NCBI RefSeq assembly: GCF_900110025.1
Contig: NZ_FOCE01000011.1
Span: 19,791 to 83,790, forward strand
Direction: 5' to 3'
From: Gemmobacter aquatilis
GTDB taxonomy: Bacteria > Pseudomonadota > Alphaproteobacteria > Rhodobacterales > Rhodobacteraceae
Length of the DNA: 64,000 nucleotides
The notes under the pieces are model-generated. The model had not been told where the DNA came from and ran no database searches. It saw only the letters and a program-made list of their open reading frames with translations. How positions within the stretch are numbered: position 1 is the stretch's first letter; every line of letters begins with the position of its first letter. The translations under genes and the position numbers were made by a program. Shown here one piece after another: positions 8,498 to 17,555 of this stretch.

Positions 8498-10525
8498 TCA
8501 GTTCAGGCTGGCCAGCGACTGCCCCCTGTCAGCAAGCCTGCGCAGCAAGGGCGGCACAACCCAGCTTTTCGGATCGGTTTCCGCCAGCGCAGAATAGCGG
8601 TCCCGCAGATCGCCAAGGCTGTCGGCATGATGCATCAGCCCGCCGCGCCACCGCGGGAAGCCATAGCCGTGGATCATCACAAGGTCGATGTCCTGCGGTC
8701 GCCCGGCTATGCCCTCGTCCAGAATGGCGCATGCCTCGGCGATCATGGCCAAGGTGATGCGCTCTACAATTGCGTCCGCCGGGAAGTCCCCTCGCGTCAG
8801 GTGCAAGGCCTCCGAGGTGGCGCGGATCACATCGGCCACCAGAGACGAGTCCGCCGCCCGCCCCCCGGCGTCATAGTCATACCACCCCGCGCCCGATTTG
8901 CGGCCAAGGCGCTGGTAATCCTCGACCAGCCGTTCAACCAGCGGAACGCCAGCGCCGCCCTGTCGTTTGATGTTTGCATAGGCGATGTCCAGACCGGACA
9001 TGTCCTGCGCCTCGAACGGCCCCATCGCCATGCCAAAGCCCCGCATCGCCGCATCCACCTGATCCGGTAAGGCGCCCTCGACCAAAAGCCGGTTGGCCTC
9101 TTGCCGGTAGCGCATCAGGATACGGTTGCCGATGAAGCCATCGCAAACCCCGGAAACCACCGGCACTTTCCCCAACCGCCGTGCCAAGGCAAAGGCCGCG
9201 CCAAGGGTCTGCGGCGCGGTCGCATCGCCTTTGACGATCTCCAACAGCTTCATGATGTGGGCCGGACTGAAGAAATGCAGGCCAAGACAGCGCGACGGGT
9301 CTTTCAGGCCAGACGCCAGAAGGTTCACATCCAGATAGGAGGTGTTGGTGGCAAGGATCGTCTGGGCGGGCAAGGCGGCCTCCAGTTCGGCAAAGATCGC
9401 CTGTTTGACGCCCATATCCTCAAAAGCCGCCTCGATGGCCAGATCGGCGGGCGGCAGAGCGCTGTAGCCCACAAGACCGCGCAGCCGCGATTGGACCGCC
9501 AGCCCTTCGGAGGCAGATAAACTGCCCCGGCTGACGCCCTGATCAACCAGCTTGTTCAGGTTCGCCTCGGCACGCCCCGCTGCAGCGGCATCACGCTCCA
9601 CAACGGTCACCTCCAGGCCTGCAACGGCCAGGGCATAGGCAATCGAAGCACCCATGTTGCCGCCGCCCACCACGATGGCCGTGGTCATCGGGTGGAGGGG
9701 CTTGGGGTAGTCCCGCCCCCGGTTCGCCGCCGCCCGTTCGGCAAAGAACACATGCCGCAGTGCCGCCGCTTGGGGCGAGGTGCGCAGGGTCAGAAACGCC
9801 GCCCTTTCCTGCGTCAGCCCCTCGGCCAGCGGCAGTGTGGCACTGGAGGACACCAGATCAATCGCAATAGCGGGGGCAATCTGGCCCGCAAAGCGGCGCT
9901 TGATCTGGGCGTGCATGGCCTGGACGGCCTCGGCGTCGGCAGACGGGGCTGGACGCTGGTCAGCGATTACTGCTGGCGCATCAAAGGTCAACGCCGCGGC
10001 CATAGGATCATTGGCCACAAGGTCCACCAGCCCGATGGCCTGCCCCTTGGCCGCTGAAATGGCTTTGCCTTCAACGATCATCTCTAGTGCGACCTTGATC
10101 CCCACCAGACGCGGCAGGCGTTGCGTGCCGCCTGCACCGGGGATCAGGCCCAATGTGACCTCGGGCAGGCCGAGCTGCGCTGCTGGGGCCGCGATGCGTG
10201 ACCGGCAGGCCAGCGCTATCTCAAGCCCGCCCCCCAGCGCCGTGCCGTTCATGGCGGCGATGGTCGGGATCGGCAAGGTTGCCAATTCCGCCAGCACATC
10301 GTTCAGATGCGGCGCGACTGGAGGTCGGCCAAACTCAGTTGCATCGGCCCCAGCGACGAAGACAGTGCCAGCGCCGGTGATGACAAGCCGCTTGGCTCCT
10401 TGCGCCGTGACTTCGGCCATGGCCCGCAACAGCCCCGCGCGCACCTCGGCGCTGATCAGGTTCAGCGGCGGGTTGTCGATAGTCAGGATCGCGGTGCCGT
10501 CCTGAAAGGTCAGATTGACAGACAT
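8498..10525 (-). CDS. bifunctional enoyl-CoA hydratase / 3-hydroxyacyl-CoA dehydrogenase
   Basis: 675 residues, FadJ-like fusion. The crotonase domain (about 1-190) has the oxyanion segment NGTALGGG and Glu102, and Glu122 in PEVTLGLIPGAGG. The dehydrogenase domain has the NAD loop GGGNMG (287-292), LHFFSPAHIMKLLEI with the catalytic His, and a C-terminal dimerisation part. It hydrates a 2-enoyl-CoA and oxidises the product to 3-oxoacyl-CoA. It lies 7 nt from the aldehyde dehydrogenase gene, so the two are co-transcribed. No thiolase gene accompanies it in the window. Confidence 0.92.
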   Translation of the reverse strand: MSVNLTFQDGTAILTIDNPPLNLISAEVRAGLLRAMAEVTAQGAKRLVITGAGTVFVAGADATEFGRPPVAPHLNDVLAELATLPIPTIAAMNGTALGGGLEIALACRSRIAAPAAQLGLPEVTLGLIPGAGGTQRLPRLVGIKVALEMIVEGKAISAAKGQAIGLVDLVANDPMAAALTFDAPAVIADQRPAPSADAEAVQAMHAQIKRRFAGQIAPAIAIDLVSSSATLPLAEGLTQERAAFLTLRTSPQAAALRHVFFAERAAANRGRDYPKPLHPMTTAIVVGGGNMGASIAYALAVAGLEVTVVERDAAAAGRAEANLNKLVDQGVSRGSLSASEGLAVQSRLRGLVGYSALPPADLAIEAAFEDMGVKQAIFAELEAALPAQTILATNTSYLDVNLLASGLKDPSRCLGLHFFSPAHIMKLLEIVKGDATAPQTLGAAFALARRLGKVPVVSGVCDGFIGNRILMRYRQEANRLLVEGALPDQVDAAMRGFGMAMGPFEAQDMSGLDIAYANIKRQGGAGVPLVERLVEDYQRLGRKSGAGWYDYDAGGRAADSSLVADVIRATSEALHLTRGDFPADAIVERITLAMIAEACAILDEGIAGRPQDIDLVMIHGYGFPRWRGGLMHHADSLGDLRDRYSALAETDPKSWVVPPLLRRLADRGQSLASLN

Positions 10526-10532
10526 GGCATCC

Positions 10533-11987
10533 TCACTTCACGGGCACGGAATTGCGCGAGATGAACTTGGTGGACAGATACCCGTCGAAAGTCTCGGTCC
10601 CGCCCTCGCTGCCATAACCGCTGTCGCGCTGTCCGCCGAAGGGCGTCTCTGGCAGCGCCAGGCCAAAGTGGTTGATGCTGACCATGCCCGCCTGCAAGCC
10701 TGCCGCGGCCCGGTCCGCCCGCTCTAGACTGTTGGTGAAGACATAAGAAGCCAGACCGAACGGCAAGCCATTCGCCCGCGCCAGACCATCCTCGACCTCC
10801 CAGAAAGGCGAAACAACGGCAACCGGGCCGAAGGGCTCTTCCCGCATCAGGGCGATCTTGTCGTCGGGCGTGTCAACCACGGTTGGCGCATAGAAACTGC
10901 CCGCATTGCCAATCCGGTGGCCGCCGGTCAGCACCTGTGCGCCCCCCTCGCGCGCATCGGCCACCAGCTTTTCCATCGCCGTCACGCGGCCCGGATGGCA
11001 GAGCGGCCCCATCTGGGTGCCGTCCTCCTGCCCGTCGCCCACTTTGACGGCCTTGAACGCCGAAACCAAGGCGTCAAGAAAACGGTCATGCACCCCGGAC
11101 TGCACAAAGAACCGTGTCGGCGCGATGCAGACCTGCCCGGCATTGCGCAACTTGTTGAGGGCCAGCGCCCGGGCAGCAGCCTCAGCATCGGCGTCATCAA
11201 AGACCAGAACCGGGGCATGGCCGCCCAGTTCCATCGTTGCCCGCTTCATGTGGCGCCCGGCCAGCGCGCCCAGATGCTTGCCCACCTCGACCGACCCGGT
11301 AAAGGTGATCTTGCGCACCTCGGGCCTTGGGATCAGCGTTTCCGAGATGAAGGCCGAGTTGCCCCAGACCAGGTTCAGACAACCCTCAGGCAACCCTGCC
11401 TCTTGCAGGAAATGCGCGATGGCAAGGCAGCCCGAGGGCGCCTCTGCCGGGCCCTTCAGGATCATGGTGCAACCCGAGGCCAAAGCGGCGGCCACCTTGC
11501 GGACGGCCTGGCTGAGCGGAAAGTTCCATGGCGTGATGGCCAGACAGACGCCGACCGGCTCGCGCACCACCAGTTGTTGCACCGATGGGTTGCGCGCGGG
11601 CACGATGCGCCCGTAAATCCGCCGCCCTTCTTCGGCATGCCAATCGACATGGTCGGCCGAGGCCTGCACTTCCGCCAGCGCCTCGGCCAGGGGCTTGCCC
11701 TCGTCCAGCGTGATCCAGCGGGCGATCCGGGCTTCGTTCTGCCGCAGAAGATTGGCAAAGCGGCGCAGGATGGCGCTGCGATCCATCGGGGACCGGTGCC
11801 GCCAAAGCGCGAAGGCCGATTCGGCAGTGCGCACCGCAAGATCCAGATCCTGCGCCGTCGCTTGGGGAATGCGCCCGATCTGAAGCCCGGTCGCAGGGTT
11901 GGTGACGGCGCGGTCTGCCTCGCCCTCGGGCGCGCTCCATTCCGGCCCGATCAGATGCTGGATCACTGGATAGGTCATATCATTCAT
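10533..11987 (-). CDS. NAD(P)+ aldehyde dehydrogenase, semialdehyde type
   Basis: 484 residues. The catalytic Cys287 lies in GQVCIAPTR and the general base Glu253 in MELGGHAP; TPWNFPL (152-158) and FTGSVEVGK shape the cofactor site. It is closest in pattern to succinate-semialdehyde dehydrogenases, which fits oxidation of an omega-oxo acid to a dicarboxylic acid. The start MNDMTYP at 11987 gives the family length; the longer open frame to 12089 crosses the putative operator. First gene of the minus-strand operon, divergent from IclR. Confidence 0.9.
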   Translation of the reverse strand: MNDMTYPVIQHLIGPEWSAPEGEADRAVTNPATGLQIGRIPQATAQDLDLAVRTAESAFALWRHRSPMDRSAILRRFANLLRQNEARIARWITLDEGKPLAEALAEVQASADHVDWHAEEGRRIYGRIVPARNPSVQQLVVREPVGVCLAITPWNFPLSQAVRKVAAALASGCTMILKGPAEAPSGCLAIAHFLQEAGLPEGCLNLVWGNSAFISETLIPRPEVRKITFTGSVEVGKHLGALAGRHMKRATMELGGHAPVLVFDDADAEAAARALALNKLRNAGQVCIAPTRFFVQSGVHDRFLDALVSAFKAVKVGDGQEDGTQMGPLCHPGRVTAMEKLVADAREGGAQVLTGGHRIGNAGSFYAPTVVDTPDDKIALMREEPFGPVAVVSPFWEVEDGLARANGLPFGLASYVFTNSLERADRAAAGLQAGMVSINHFGLALPETPFGGQRDSGYGSEGGTETFDGYLSTKFISRNSVPVK

Positions 11988-12060
11988 AGCCTTATTCCCC
12001 TGATTTTTCGCGCCACCCGCGTTCCTTCGGAGCCAGCGGATCAAGGCGGGCGGCGCCAAT

Positions 12061-12087
12061 ATTCCGCTATGCGGAATACTATTCCGC
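12061..12087. promoter_or_regulatory. palindromic operator between divergent catabolic operons, likely IclR site
   Basis: ATTCCGC-TAT-GCGGAAT is a perfect 7-bp inverted repeat (12061-12077). A third half-site ATTCCGC follows at 12081-12087. It lies in the 163-nt gap between the aldehyde dehydrogenase start and the IclR-type gene. IclR regulators commonly bind palindromes with TTCCGC-like arms, so autoregulation and control of both operons is a reasonable inference. Confidence 0.6.
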
Positions 12088-12150
12088 ACTATTGACGCCG
12101 ACCTTAGCTTGCGCTTAATTGAGTTTCAAGACGCGGCAGGGGAGGCACTG

Positions 12151-12942
12151 ATGCGGCCAAGGAAGGAACGCGACGAGGATGACGGGCAGGACCGCGATTT
12201 CGTGACCGCCTTGGCGCGCGGGCTGGAATTGTTGCGGGCGTTTGGGCGCGAAGGCGAGTCGCTGGGCAACCGCGACTTTGCGGAACGGACGGGGCTGTCG
12301 AAATCCACCGTCTCGCGGCTGACCTATACGCTGCACAAACTGGAGTATCTGTCCTACAACCCAGATACGGCGCGCTATCAACTGGCGCCGCCGGTGCTGT
12401 CGCTGGGATTCTCCTGCCTGGCGGGGATGCCGCTGCGGCAGTTGGCCAAGCCCCTGATGCAGGCGATGGCCGAGGCGACCACCCTGCCTGTTGCAATGGC
12501 GGGCCGCGACCGCCTGTCGATGGTCTATCTGGAGCGCTGCCGGGGCACCAATGCGGTGGCGCTGAACATCGAGGTCGGCGCGCAGATCAAGCTGGCCACG
12601 ACGGCCATGGGCCGGGCCTATCTGGCCGCCATGGACGACGACGCCCGCGCCGCCGCGATGGAAGACATCCGTCAGGACGAGGGCGCCAACTGGCCTGTGG
12701 TCCAGCGCGGCATCGAAGACGCGGTGGAAAGCTATCACGTTCGGGGGTTTTGCACGTCTATCGCCGAATGGCGCCCGGATGTCGCGGCAGTGGCCGTGCC
12801 GTTCAAACCCCGCGACGGCTCGCCCATGGTGGCCTTCAACTGTGGCGGTTCCGCCCAGACCCTGACGCGCGACCATGTCGAATACGACCTGGCGCCGCGC
12901 CTGACCGATCTTGTCCGCCGCCTTGCGGCGATTGCTCCCTGA
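12151..12942 (+). CDS. IclR family transcriptional regulator
   Basis: 263 residues. The N-terminal winged helix (about 20-85) contains LGNRDFAERTGLSKSTVSRLTYTL with the recognition helix; the C-terminal effector domain (about 100-260) has the IclR pattern with FCTSIAEWRPDVAAVAVPF. The ATG at 12151 follows GGGGAGG. It faces the aldehyde dehydrogenase operon and heads the acyl-CoA dehydrogenase operon, placing it as the likely switch for the catabolic block. The effector is unknown; a pathway acid such as a dicarboxylate is possible. Confidence 0.9.
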   Translation: MRPRKERDEDDGQDRDFVTALARGLELLRAFGREGESLGNRDFAERTGLSKSTVSRLTYTLHKLEYLSYNPDTARYQLAPPVLSLGFSCLAGMPLRQLAKPLMQAMAEATTLPVAMAGRDRLSMVYLERCRGTNAVALNIEVGAQIKLATTAMGRAYLAAMDDDARAAAMEDIRQDEGANWPVVQRGIEDAVESYHVRGFCTSIAEWRPDVAAVAVPFKPRDGSPMVAFNCGGSAQTLTRDHVEYDLAPRLTDLVRRLAAIAP

Positions 12943-12954
12943 AAGTGCAAAACC

Positions 12955-14112
12955 ATGGCTCTTGATCCCGACACCCTTTCCCAGTTCCTTGAAGCGCTTG
13001 ACCGCTTCGTGAAGGATCGCCTGATCCCGAACGAGGCCCGCGTGGCCGATGACGACGCCATCCCGCCGGCCCTTGTACAGGAAATCCGCGAGATGGGCCT
13101 GTTCGGCATGGCCATCCCCGAGGAATATGGCGGCCTTGGTCTGTCGATGGCCGAAGAGGTGAAGGCAGCTTTCATCCTGGGCCAGACCTCTCCGGTGTTC
13201 CGGTCCTTGGTTGGCACCAACAACGGCATCGGCTCTCAGGGCATCATCATAGACGGCACGGCCGAGCAGAAGGCGCGTTATCTGCCTGCGTTGGCCTCGG
13301 GTGAGATGATCGCCTCCTTTGCACTGACCGAGCCGGATGCCGGGTCGGATGCGGGGTCCCTGCGCACCACGGCGCGACGGGATGGCGACGATTACATTCT
13401 GAACGGCACCAAGCGCTATATCACCAACGCGCCCCGTGCCGATGTCTTCACAGTCTTTGCCCGCACGAATGCCGAAGTTAAAGGCTCTGCCGGGGTCAGC
13501 GCCTTTATCGTTGAGGCGGGGACGCCGGGGCTGACGCTGGGAGCAACCGATCGCAAGATGGGGCAAAAGGGCTCGCACACCTGCGACGTCATCTTTGAAA
13601 ACGTGCGGGTTCCGGCGACCAATATCATCGGCGGCGCCGCGCGGGAAAATCAAGGCTTCAAGACCGCGATGAAGGTCTTGGATCGCGGCCGTCTGCATAT
13701 CTCGGCGGTTTGCACCGGGGCGGCAGAGCGGTTGATCCGCGATGCCCTGGCCTTTGCCATGGAGCGCAAGCAGTTCGGCGAGCCCATCGCGGAAAAGCAA
13801 CTGGTGCAGGCGATGCTGGCCGACAGCAAGGCCGAGGCCTTCGCCGCCCGCTGCATGATCGAAGAGACGGCGCGGCGCAAGGATGCCGGGCAGAACGTCT
13901 CGACCGAAGCGGCCTGCTGCAAGATGTATGCCAGTGAAATGGTGGGACGGGTGGCTGACCGCGCCGTGCAGATCCATGGCGGGGCGGGCTATATGGCGGA
14001 TTATGCCGTCGAGCGGTTCTACCGCGATGTGCGCCTGTTCCGCATCTACGAGGGCACGACCCAGATCCAGCAATTGGTCATCGCCCGCAACATGATCCGC
14101 GACGCGGCGTGA
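12955..14112 (+). CDS. acyl-CoA dehydrogenase
   Basis: 385 residues, full length. FALTEPDAGSDAGS is the FAD/substrate signature in the middle domain. The second signature, QIHGGAGYMADYAVERFYRDVR, lies near the C-terminus, and the catalytic Glu366 lies in RIYEGTTQIQ. It forms the 2-enoyl-CoA and passes electrons to ETF. The position before a CoA-transferase suggests a dicarboxylyl-CoA (adipyl- or glutaryl-CoA) substrate, as for DcaA or GcdH, but no specific substrate residue can be read. It starts 12 nt after the IclR stop. Confidence 0.9.
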   Translation: MALDPDTLSQFLEALDRFVKDRLIPNEARVADDDAIPPALVQEIREMGLFGMAIPEEYGGLGLSMAEEVKAAFILGQTSPVFRSLVGTNNGIGSQGIIIDGTAEQKARYLPALASGEMIASFALTEPDAGSDAGSLRTTARRDGDDYILNGTKRYITNAPRADVFTVFARTNAEVKGSAGVSAFIVEAGTPGLTLGATDRKMGQKGSHTCDVIFENVRVPATNIIGGAARENQGFKTAMKVLDRGRLHISAVCTGAAERLIRDALAFAMERKQFGEPIAEKQLVQAMLADSKAEAFAARCMIEETARRKDAGQNVSTEAACCKMYASEMVGRVADRAVQIHGGAGYMADYAVERFYRDVRLFRIYEGTTQIQQLVIARNMIRDAA

Positions 14113-14120
14113 GGAAAACC

Positions 14121-15275
14121 ATGGATTTCAACTTCCTGTCCACTCCGAAGATCGTCTGCCAATCGGGCGGGCTGTCACAATTGGGCACCCTGATGCAGGG
14201 CCTTGGCGCGACCCGCGTTCTGGTGATCTCTGATCCCGGCATCGTCGCCTGCGGTTTTGCCGCCGAGGCCCTGGACGCCCTGGCCTCCGCGGGACTGGCC
14301 GCCGAGGTCTTCGACAAGGTCGAGGCCGATCCCCCCGTGGCGGTGGTGGGTCTTGCGGTCGAAGCGGCGCGGGCCTTTGGGGCCGATGGCATCGTGGGCC
14401 TGGGCGGCGGCAGCTCGCTTGATACCGCCAAGGTCGTGGCAGCTGCGGCTGCCAGCGGGCAACCTGTGGCCGAGATGATCGGCGTCGATCGCGTGACAGG
14501 CAAACGCCTGCCGCTGATCCAGGTGCCGACCACGGCGGGCACTGGGTCAGAAGTCACATGGGTCTCGGTCCTGACCTCGGACAGCCATGAGAAGAAGGCG
14601 GTCTATGCCCCCCAGCTTCTGCCGGATGTGGCGCTCTTGGATGCGCGGCTGACCCTGGGCATGCCCCGCGCCATCACGGCGGCGACGGCTCTGGACGCCA
14701 TGGTTCACGCCATCGAAGCCGCGACCAGCCGGACCCGCAAGAACCCTGTGTCGGACGCCTTGGCCGACAAGGCGCTGGTTCTGTTGGGTCAGAACCTGCC
14801 CTTGGTGCTGGAGACGCCGTCCAACCTTGCTGCCCGCGAGGCGATGCTGCTGGGCGCAACGCTGGCGGGCATGGCCTTCATCAATGCCAGCGTGGGCGCC
14901 ATCCATGCACTGTCCTATCCTTTGGGCAGTGGCTTTCATGTGCCGCATGGCCATGCCAATGCGCTGGTCGCAGGGCCGGTCCTTCGGTTCAACCTGCCAG
15001 CCGCCGAAGCCGAATATGCGCGCCTGTCGCGGCTGCTGCTGCCGTCGCGGCCCTTCAACTCTGATGCCGCAGCGGCCCTGGCGCTGATTGACGAACTGGA
15101 GCGGTTGCTGAAAACCAGCGGCCTGAAAACCCGGCTGTCGGATATGGGCGTCACCAAAGCGGCCATTCCCGGCATGGCGCAACAGGTCGTCACCGGCATC
15201 AGCCGCCTTCTGGCCACCAATCCGCGCGACATGACCGCCCCCGAAGTCGAAGCCCTGTATCTGGAGGTTTTGTGA
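14121..15275 (+). CDS. iron-containing alcohol dehydrogenase
   Basis: 384 residues, group III (Fe-ADH) fold. GGGSSLDTAK binds NAD; TTAGTGSEVT is typical. The metal ligands lie in TALDAMVHAIEA (Asp and His) and in HALSYPLGSGFHVPHGHANA (two His). It probably oxidises the hydroxy acid released by the hydrolase to the omega-oxo acid used by the aldehyde dehydrogenase (the role of CpnD or ChnD, which belong to other families). The ATG at 14121 follows GAGGA; the alternative GTG at 14109 overlaps the previous gene. Confidence 0.9.
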   Translation: MDFNFLSTPKIVCQSGGLSQLGTLMQGLGATRVLVISDPGIVACGFAAEALDALASAGLAAEVFDKVEADPPVAVVGLAVEAARAFGADGIVGLGGGSSLDTAKVVAAAAASGQPVAEMIGVDRVTGKRLPLIQVPTTAGTGSEVTWVSVLTSDSHEKKAVYAPQLLPDVALLDARLTLGMPRAITAATALDAMVHAIEAATSRTRKNPVSDALADKALVLLGQNLPLVLETPSNLAAREAMLLGATLAGMAFINASVGAIHALSYPLGSGFHVPHGHANALVAGPVLRFNLPAAEAEYARLSRLLLPSRPFNSDAAAALALIDELERLLKTSGLKTRLSDMGVTKAAIPGMAQQVVTGISRLLATNPRDMTAPEVEALYLEVL

Positions 15276-16462
15276 TGGGCGCTCTGGATGGTATCCGCGT
15301 TCTGGACCTCAGCCGCGTTCTGGGCGGCCCTTATTGCACGCAGATGCTCGCCGATCATGGGGCCGAAATCATCAAGGTCGAGCCGCCGCAAGGCGACGAG
15401 ACGCGCGGCTGGGGGCCGCCCTTCAATGCCGGTCTCAGCGCCTATTTCTCGGGGGCCAACCGGAACAAGCGGTCCATCGCCATAGATATCGGCAAGCCCG
15501 AGGGGCAGGCGATCATCCTGCGCCTGCTGGAAACGGCCGATGTGCTGGTTCACAACTTCAAGGCGGGCACTTTGGAAAAATGGGGTCTGGGCTATGACGC
15601 CGTATTGAAAGACCGCTTTCCAAGGCTGATCCTCGCCCATGTCACCGGCTTTGGTGCCGATGGCCCCTTGGGCGGCTTTCCCGGCTATGACGCCGTGGTC
15701 CAGGCCATGACCGGGCTGATGAGCATTAACGGCACACCCGGCGCGGGTCCGACCCGGCTGGGCACGCCGGTGGTCGATATCAGCACCGGGCTGATCGCCT
15801 GCAACGCCGTGTTGGCGGCGATCATCGAGCGCTTTCGCTCGGGCCTTGGGCAGGCGATCGAAGTGCCGCTTTATGACTGCGCCCTCAGCGTCATGCATCC
15901 GCAGACGGCCAATGCGCTGATGTCGGGCAAGGTGCCGGTGGCGACCGGCAACGGGCATCCCAACATCGTGCCCTATGACATGTATGAGACCCGCACCGGC
16001 AAGCTCTACCTCGCCGTCGGCAACAACGGCCAGTTCGCCAAGCTGTGCGAGCTGCTGGCCCTGCCCGATGTCCCCGCCGATCCCCGCTTTGCCGACAACG
16101 CCGCCCGTTTGGCCCACCGGGCCGAGATCACCGCCATCCTTTCGGCGCGGCTGGCCGAGCTTGACGCACAGGTGCTGGAGCCCCGGTTGCTGAAGGCAGG
16201 CGTGCCTGCCGGGGTGGTTCGCAACGTCAACGAGGCGCTGGCACATCCCCATACGGCCCATCGCGGCATGGTCGTCACCGCGGGCAGCTACCAAGGCACA
16301 GGCATTCCGGCGCGGTTCTCGCGCACGCCCGGCGTCGTCCGCCTCGCCCCGCCCCGCTTTGCCCAACACAGCCGTGCCCTGCTGCAGGAGGCCGGGTATT
16401 CCGACGACCAGATCGACACCTTGACCCGATCGGGGATCGTTCTGGAAGAACAACCGGATTGA
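15275..16462 (+). CDS. CoA-transferase, CaiB/BaiF (class III) family
   Basis: 395 residues. Class III transferases form an aspartyl-CoA intermediate; the Asp lies near residue 168 in TPVVDISTGL. The start MGALDGIRVLDLSRVLGGPYCTQMLADHGAEIIKVE is diagnostic of the family. It would activate a pathway dicarboxylate with CoA from succinyl-CoA or another donor, comparable to succinyl-CoA:glutarate CoA-transferase. The start codon overlaps the preceding stop by one base after GGAGG, so translation is coupled. Confidence 0.9.
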   Translation: MGALDGIRVLDLSRVLGGPYCTQMLADHGAEIIKVEPPQGDETRGWGPPFNAGLSAYFSGANRNKRSIAIDIGKPEGQAIILRLLETADVLVHNFKAGTLEKWGLGYDAVLKDRFPRLILAHVTGFGADGPLGGFPGYDAVVQAMTGLMSINGTPGAGPTRLGTPVVDISTGLIACNAVLAAIIERFRSGLGQAIEVPLYDCALSVMHPQTANALMSGKVPVATGNGHPNIVPYDMYETRTGKLYLAVGNNGQFAKLCELLALPDVPADPRFADNAARLAHRAEITAILSARLAELDAQVLEPRLLKAGVPAGVVRNVNEALAHPHTAHRGMVVTAGSYQGTGIPARFSRTPGVVRLAPPRFAQHSRALLQEAGYSDDQIDTLTRSGIVLEEQPD

Positions 16463-16503
16463 CCCCGTTCGACCCACATGGATTGCGACAGAGGGAGAAA
16501 GGC

Positions 16504-17385
16504 ATGCAACAGACGCTCGTGGCACCCGACAAGATACCCGACTGGATTCCGGGCCAGATGACGCTGGACTCCTCGCCCCATGACTGGAAGGGCATCACGC
16601 TCAAGGGCTATCACTATGACCGGCAAGAGGTCGCCATCCCGCTGATGCGCGATTACATGATCGTGGCCTATGACGGCGCGCCCACCACGATGCGCCGCAC
16701 CAGTGGCGGTCCGTGGCAAAGCGGCCAGGTCGGCAGCGGGCGGATCTCGCTTCTGACCCGGGCCGAGCAATCGACCTGGGCCTGGGCCGAGCCGATCAAG
16801 GTTCGCCACATCTACCTGGCCCATGACAGCCTGGAAAGCACGGCACAAACCGTCTTTGGCCGCGACCCGCAGTCAGTCGAGATTGATGACCAGATCGCTG
16901 CCGAGGATTCTCTGATTCTGGCATCGTTCCAGATGCTGGAAACCGAACTGAAATGCGGCGGCATCGGGCAACGGCTGATGATCGACACTCTGCGCAGCCA
17001 GTTGGCGGTGCATCTTCTGCGCCACTACGCCAAAATCACCCTGACCGAAGACAAGGGTTCTGCCTTCAGCGGTGCGCAACGCAACCGGATCAATGATCTG
17101 ATCGAAAGCCGGCTGGCCGAGGATATCAGCCTGGACGATCTCGCAGAGGCCACCGGTCTGAGCGCATTTCACTTCTCGCGTCAGTTCAAGGCCGAATTCG
17201 GCCTGGCGCCCTATGCCTATGTCATCCGCAAAAGGGTTGCAAAGGCACAAGAGATGCTGCGGCAAGGCAAGGCGGCCCACAAGGTTGTGGCCCTGGATTG
17301 CGGTTTCTCTGATCAAAGTCACTTTTGCAGGACATTTCGAAAAATCGTCGGCACGACCCCGGCCCAGTATCAGAACGACACATGA
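16504..17385 (+). CDS. AraC family transcriptional regulator
   Basis: 293 residues. The C-terminal double helix-turn-helix (about 195-293) has the AraC pattern EDISLDDLAEATGLSAFHFSRQFK and ending GFSDQSHFCRTFRKIVGTTPAQY. The N-terminal part is a variable sensor domain. Last gene of the plus-strand run, 41 nt after the CoA-transferase, with GAGGGAG before the ATG. In Acinetobacter the cyclohexanol pathway is controlled by the AraC-type activator ChnR; a similar role is an inference here. With IclR this gives the block two regulators. Confidence 0.9.
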   Translation: MQQTLVAPDKIPDWIPGQMTLDSSPHDWKGITLKGYHYDRQEVAIPLMRDYMIVAYDGAPTTMRRTSGGPWQSGQVGSGRISLLTRAEQSTWAWAEPIKVRHIYLAHDSLESTAQTVFGRDPQSVEIDDQIAAEDSLILASFQMLETELKCGGIGQRLMIDTLRSQLAVHLLRHYAKITLTEDKGSAFSGAQRNRINDLIESRLAEDISLDDLAEATGLSAFHFSRQFKAEFGLAPYAYVIRKRVAKAQEMLRQGKAAHKVVALDCGFSDQSHFCRTFRKIVGTTPAQYQNDT

Positions 17386-17555
17386 AAGGGAGCAGGTCTG
17401 CCTCGGCGTGTAGCCGGTTGCACTGTTCGCGAATGGGCCATGCGCGCACGCCATGAGCCTGGAAGACCCAAGTTCAGCCAGAATTTGGAATACATACCAT
17501 CTTCAGTTTCCCGGCACTGCGCCGAGATCAGTTTTCTTGGAGAAGTAGAAGTAAG

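Noticed and set aside
12115-14073. 652-codon minus-strand open frame over IclR and acyl-CoA dehydrogenase
   Set aside because: Shadow of two well-supported plus-strand genes; no ribosome binding site or recognisable domain.
14936-16525. 529-codon minus-strand frame opposite the CoA-transferase
   Set aside because: Shadow frame; the plus-strand genes have coupled starts and family motifs.
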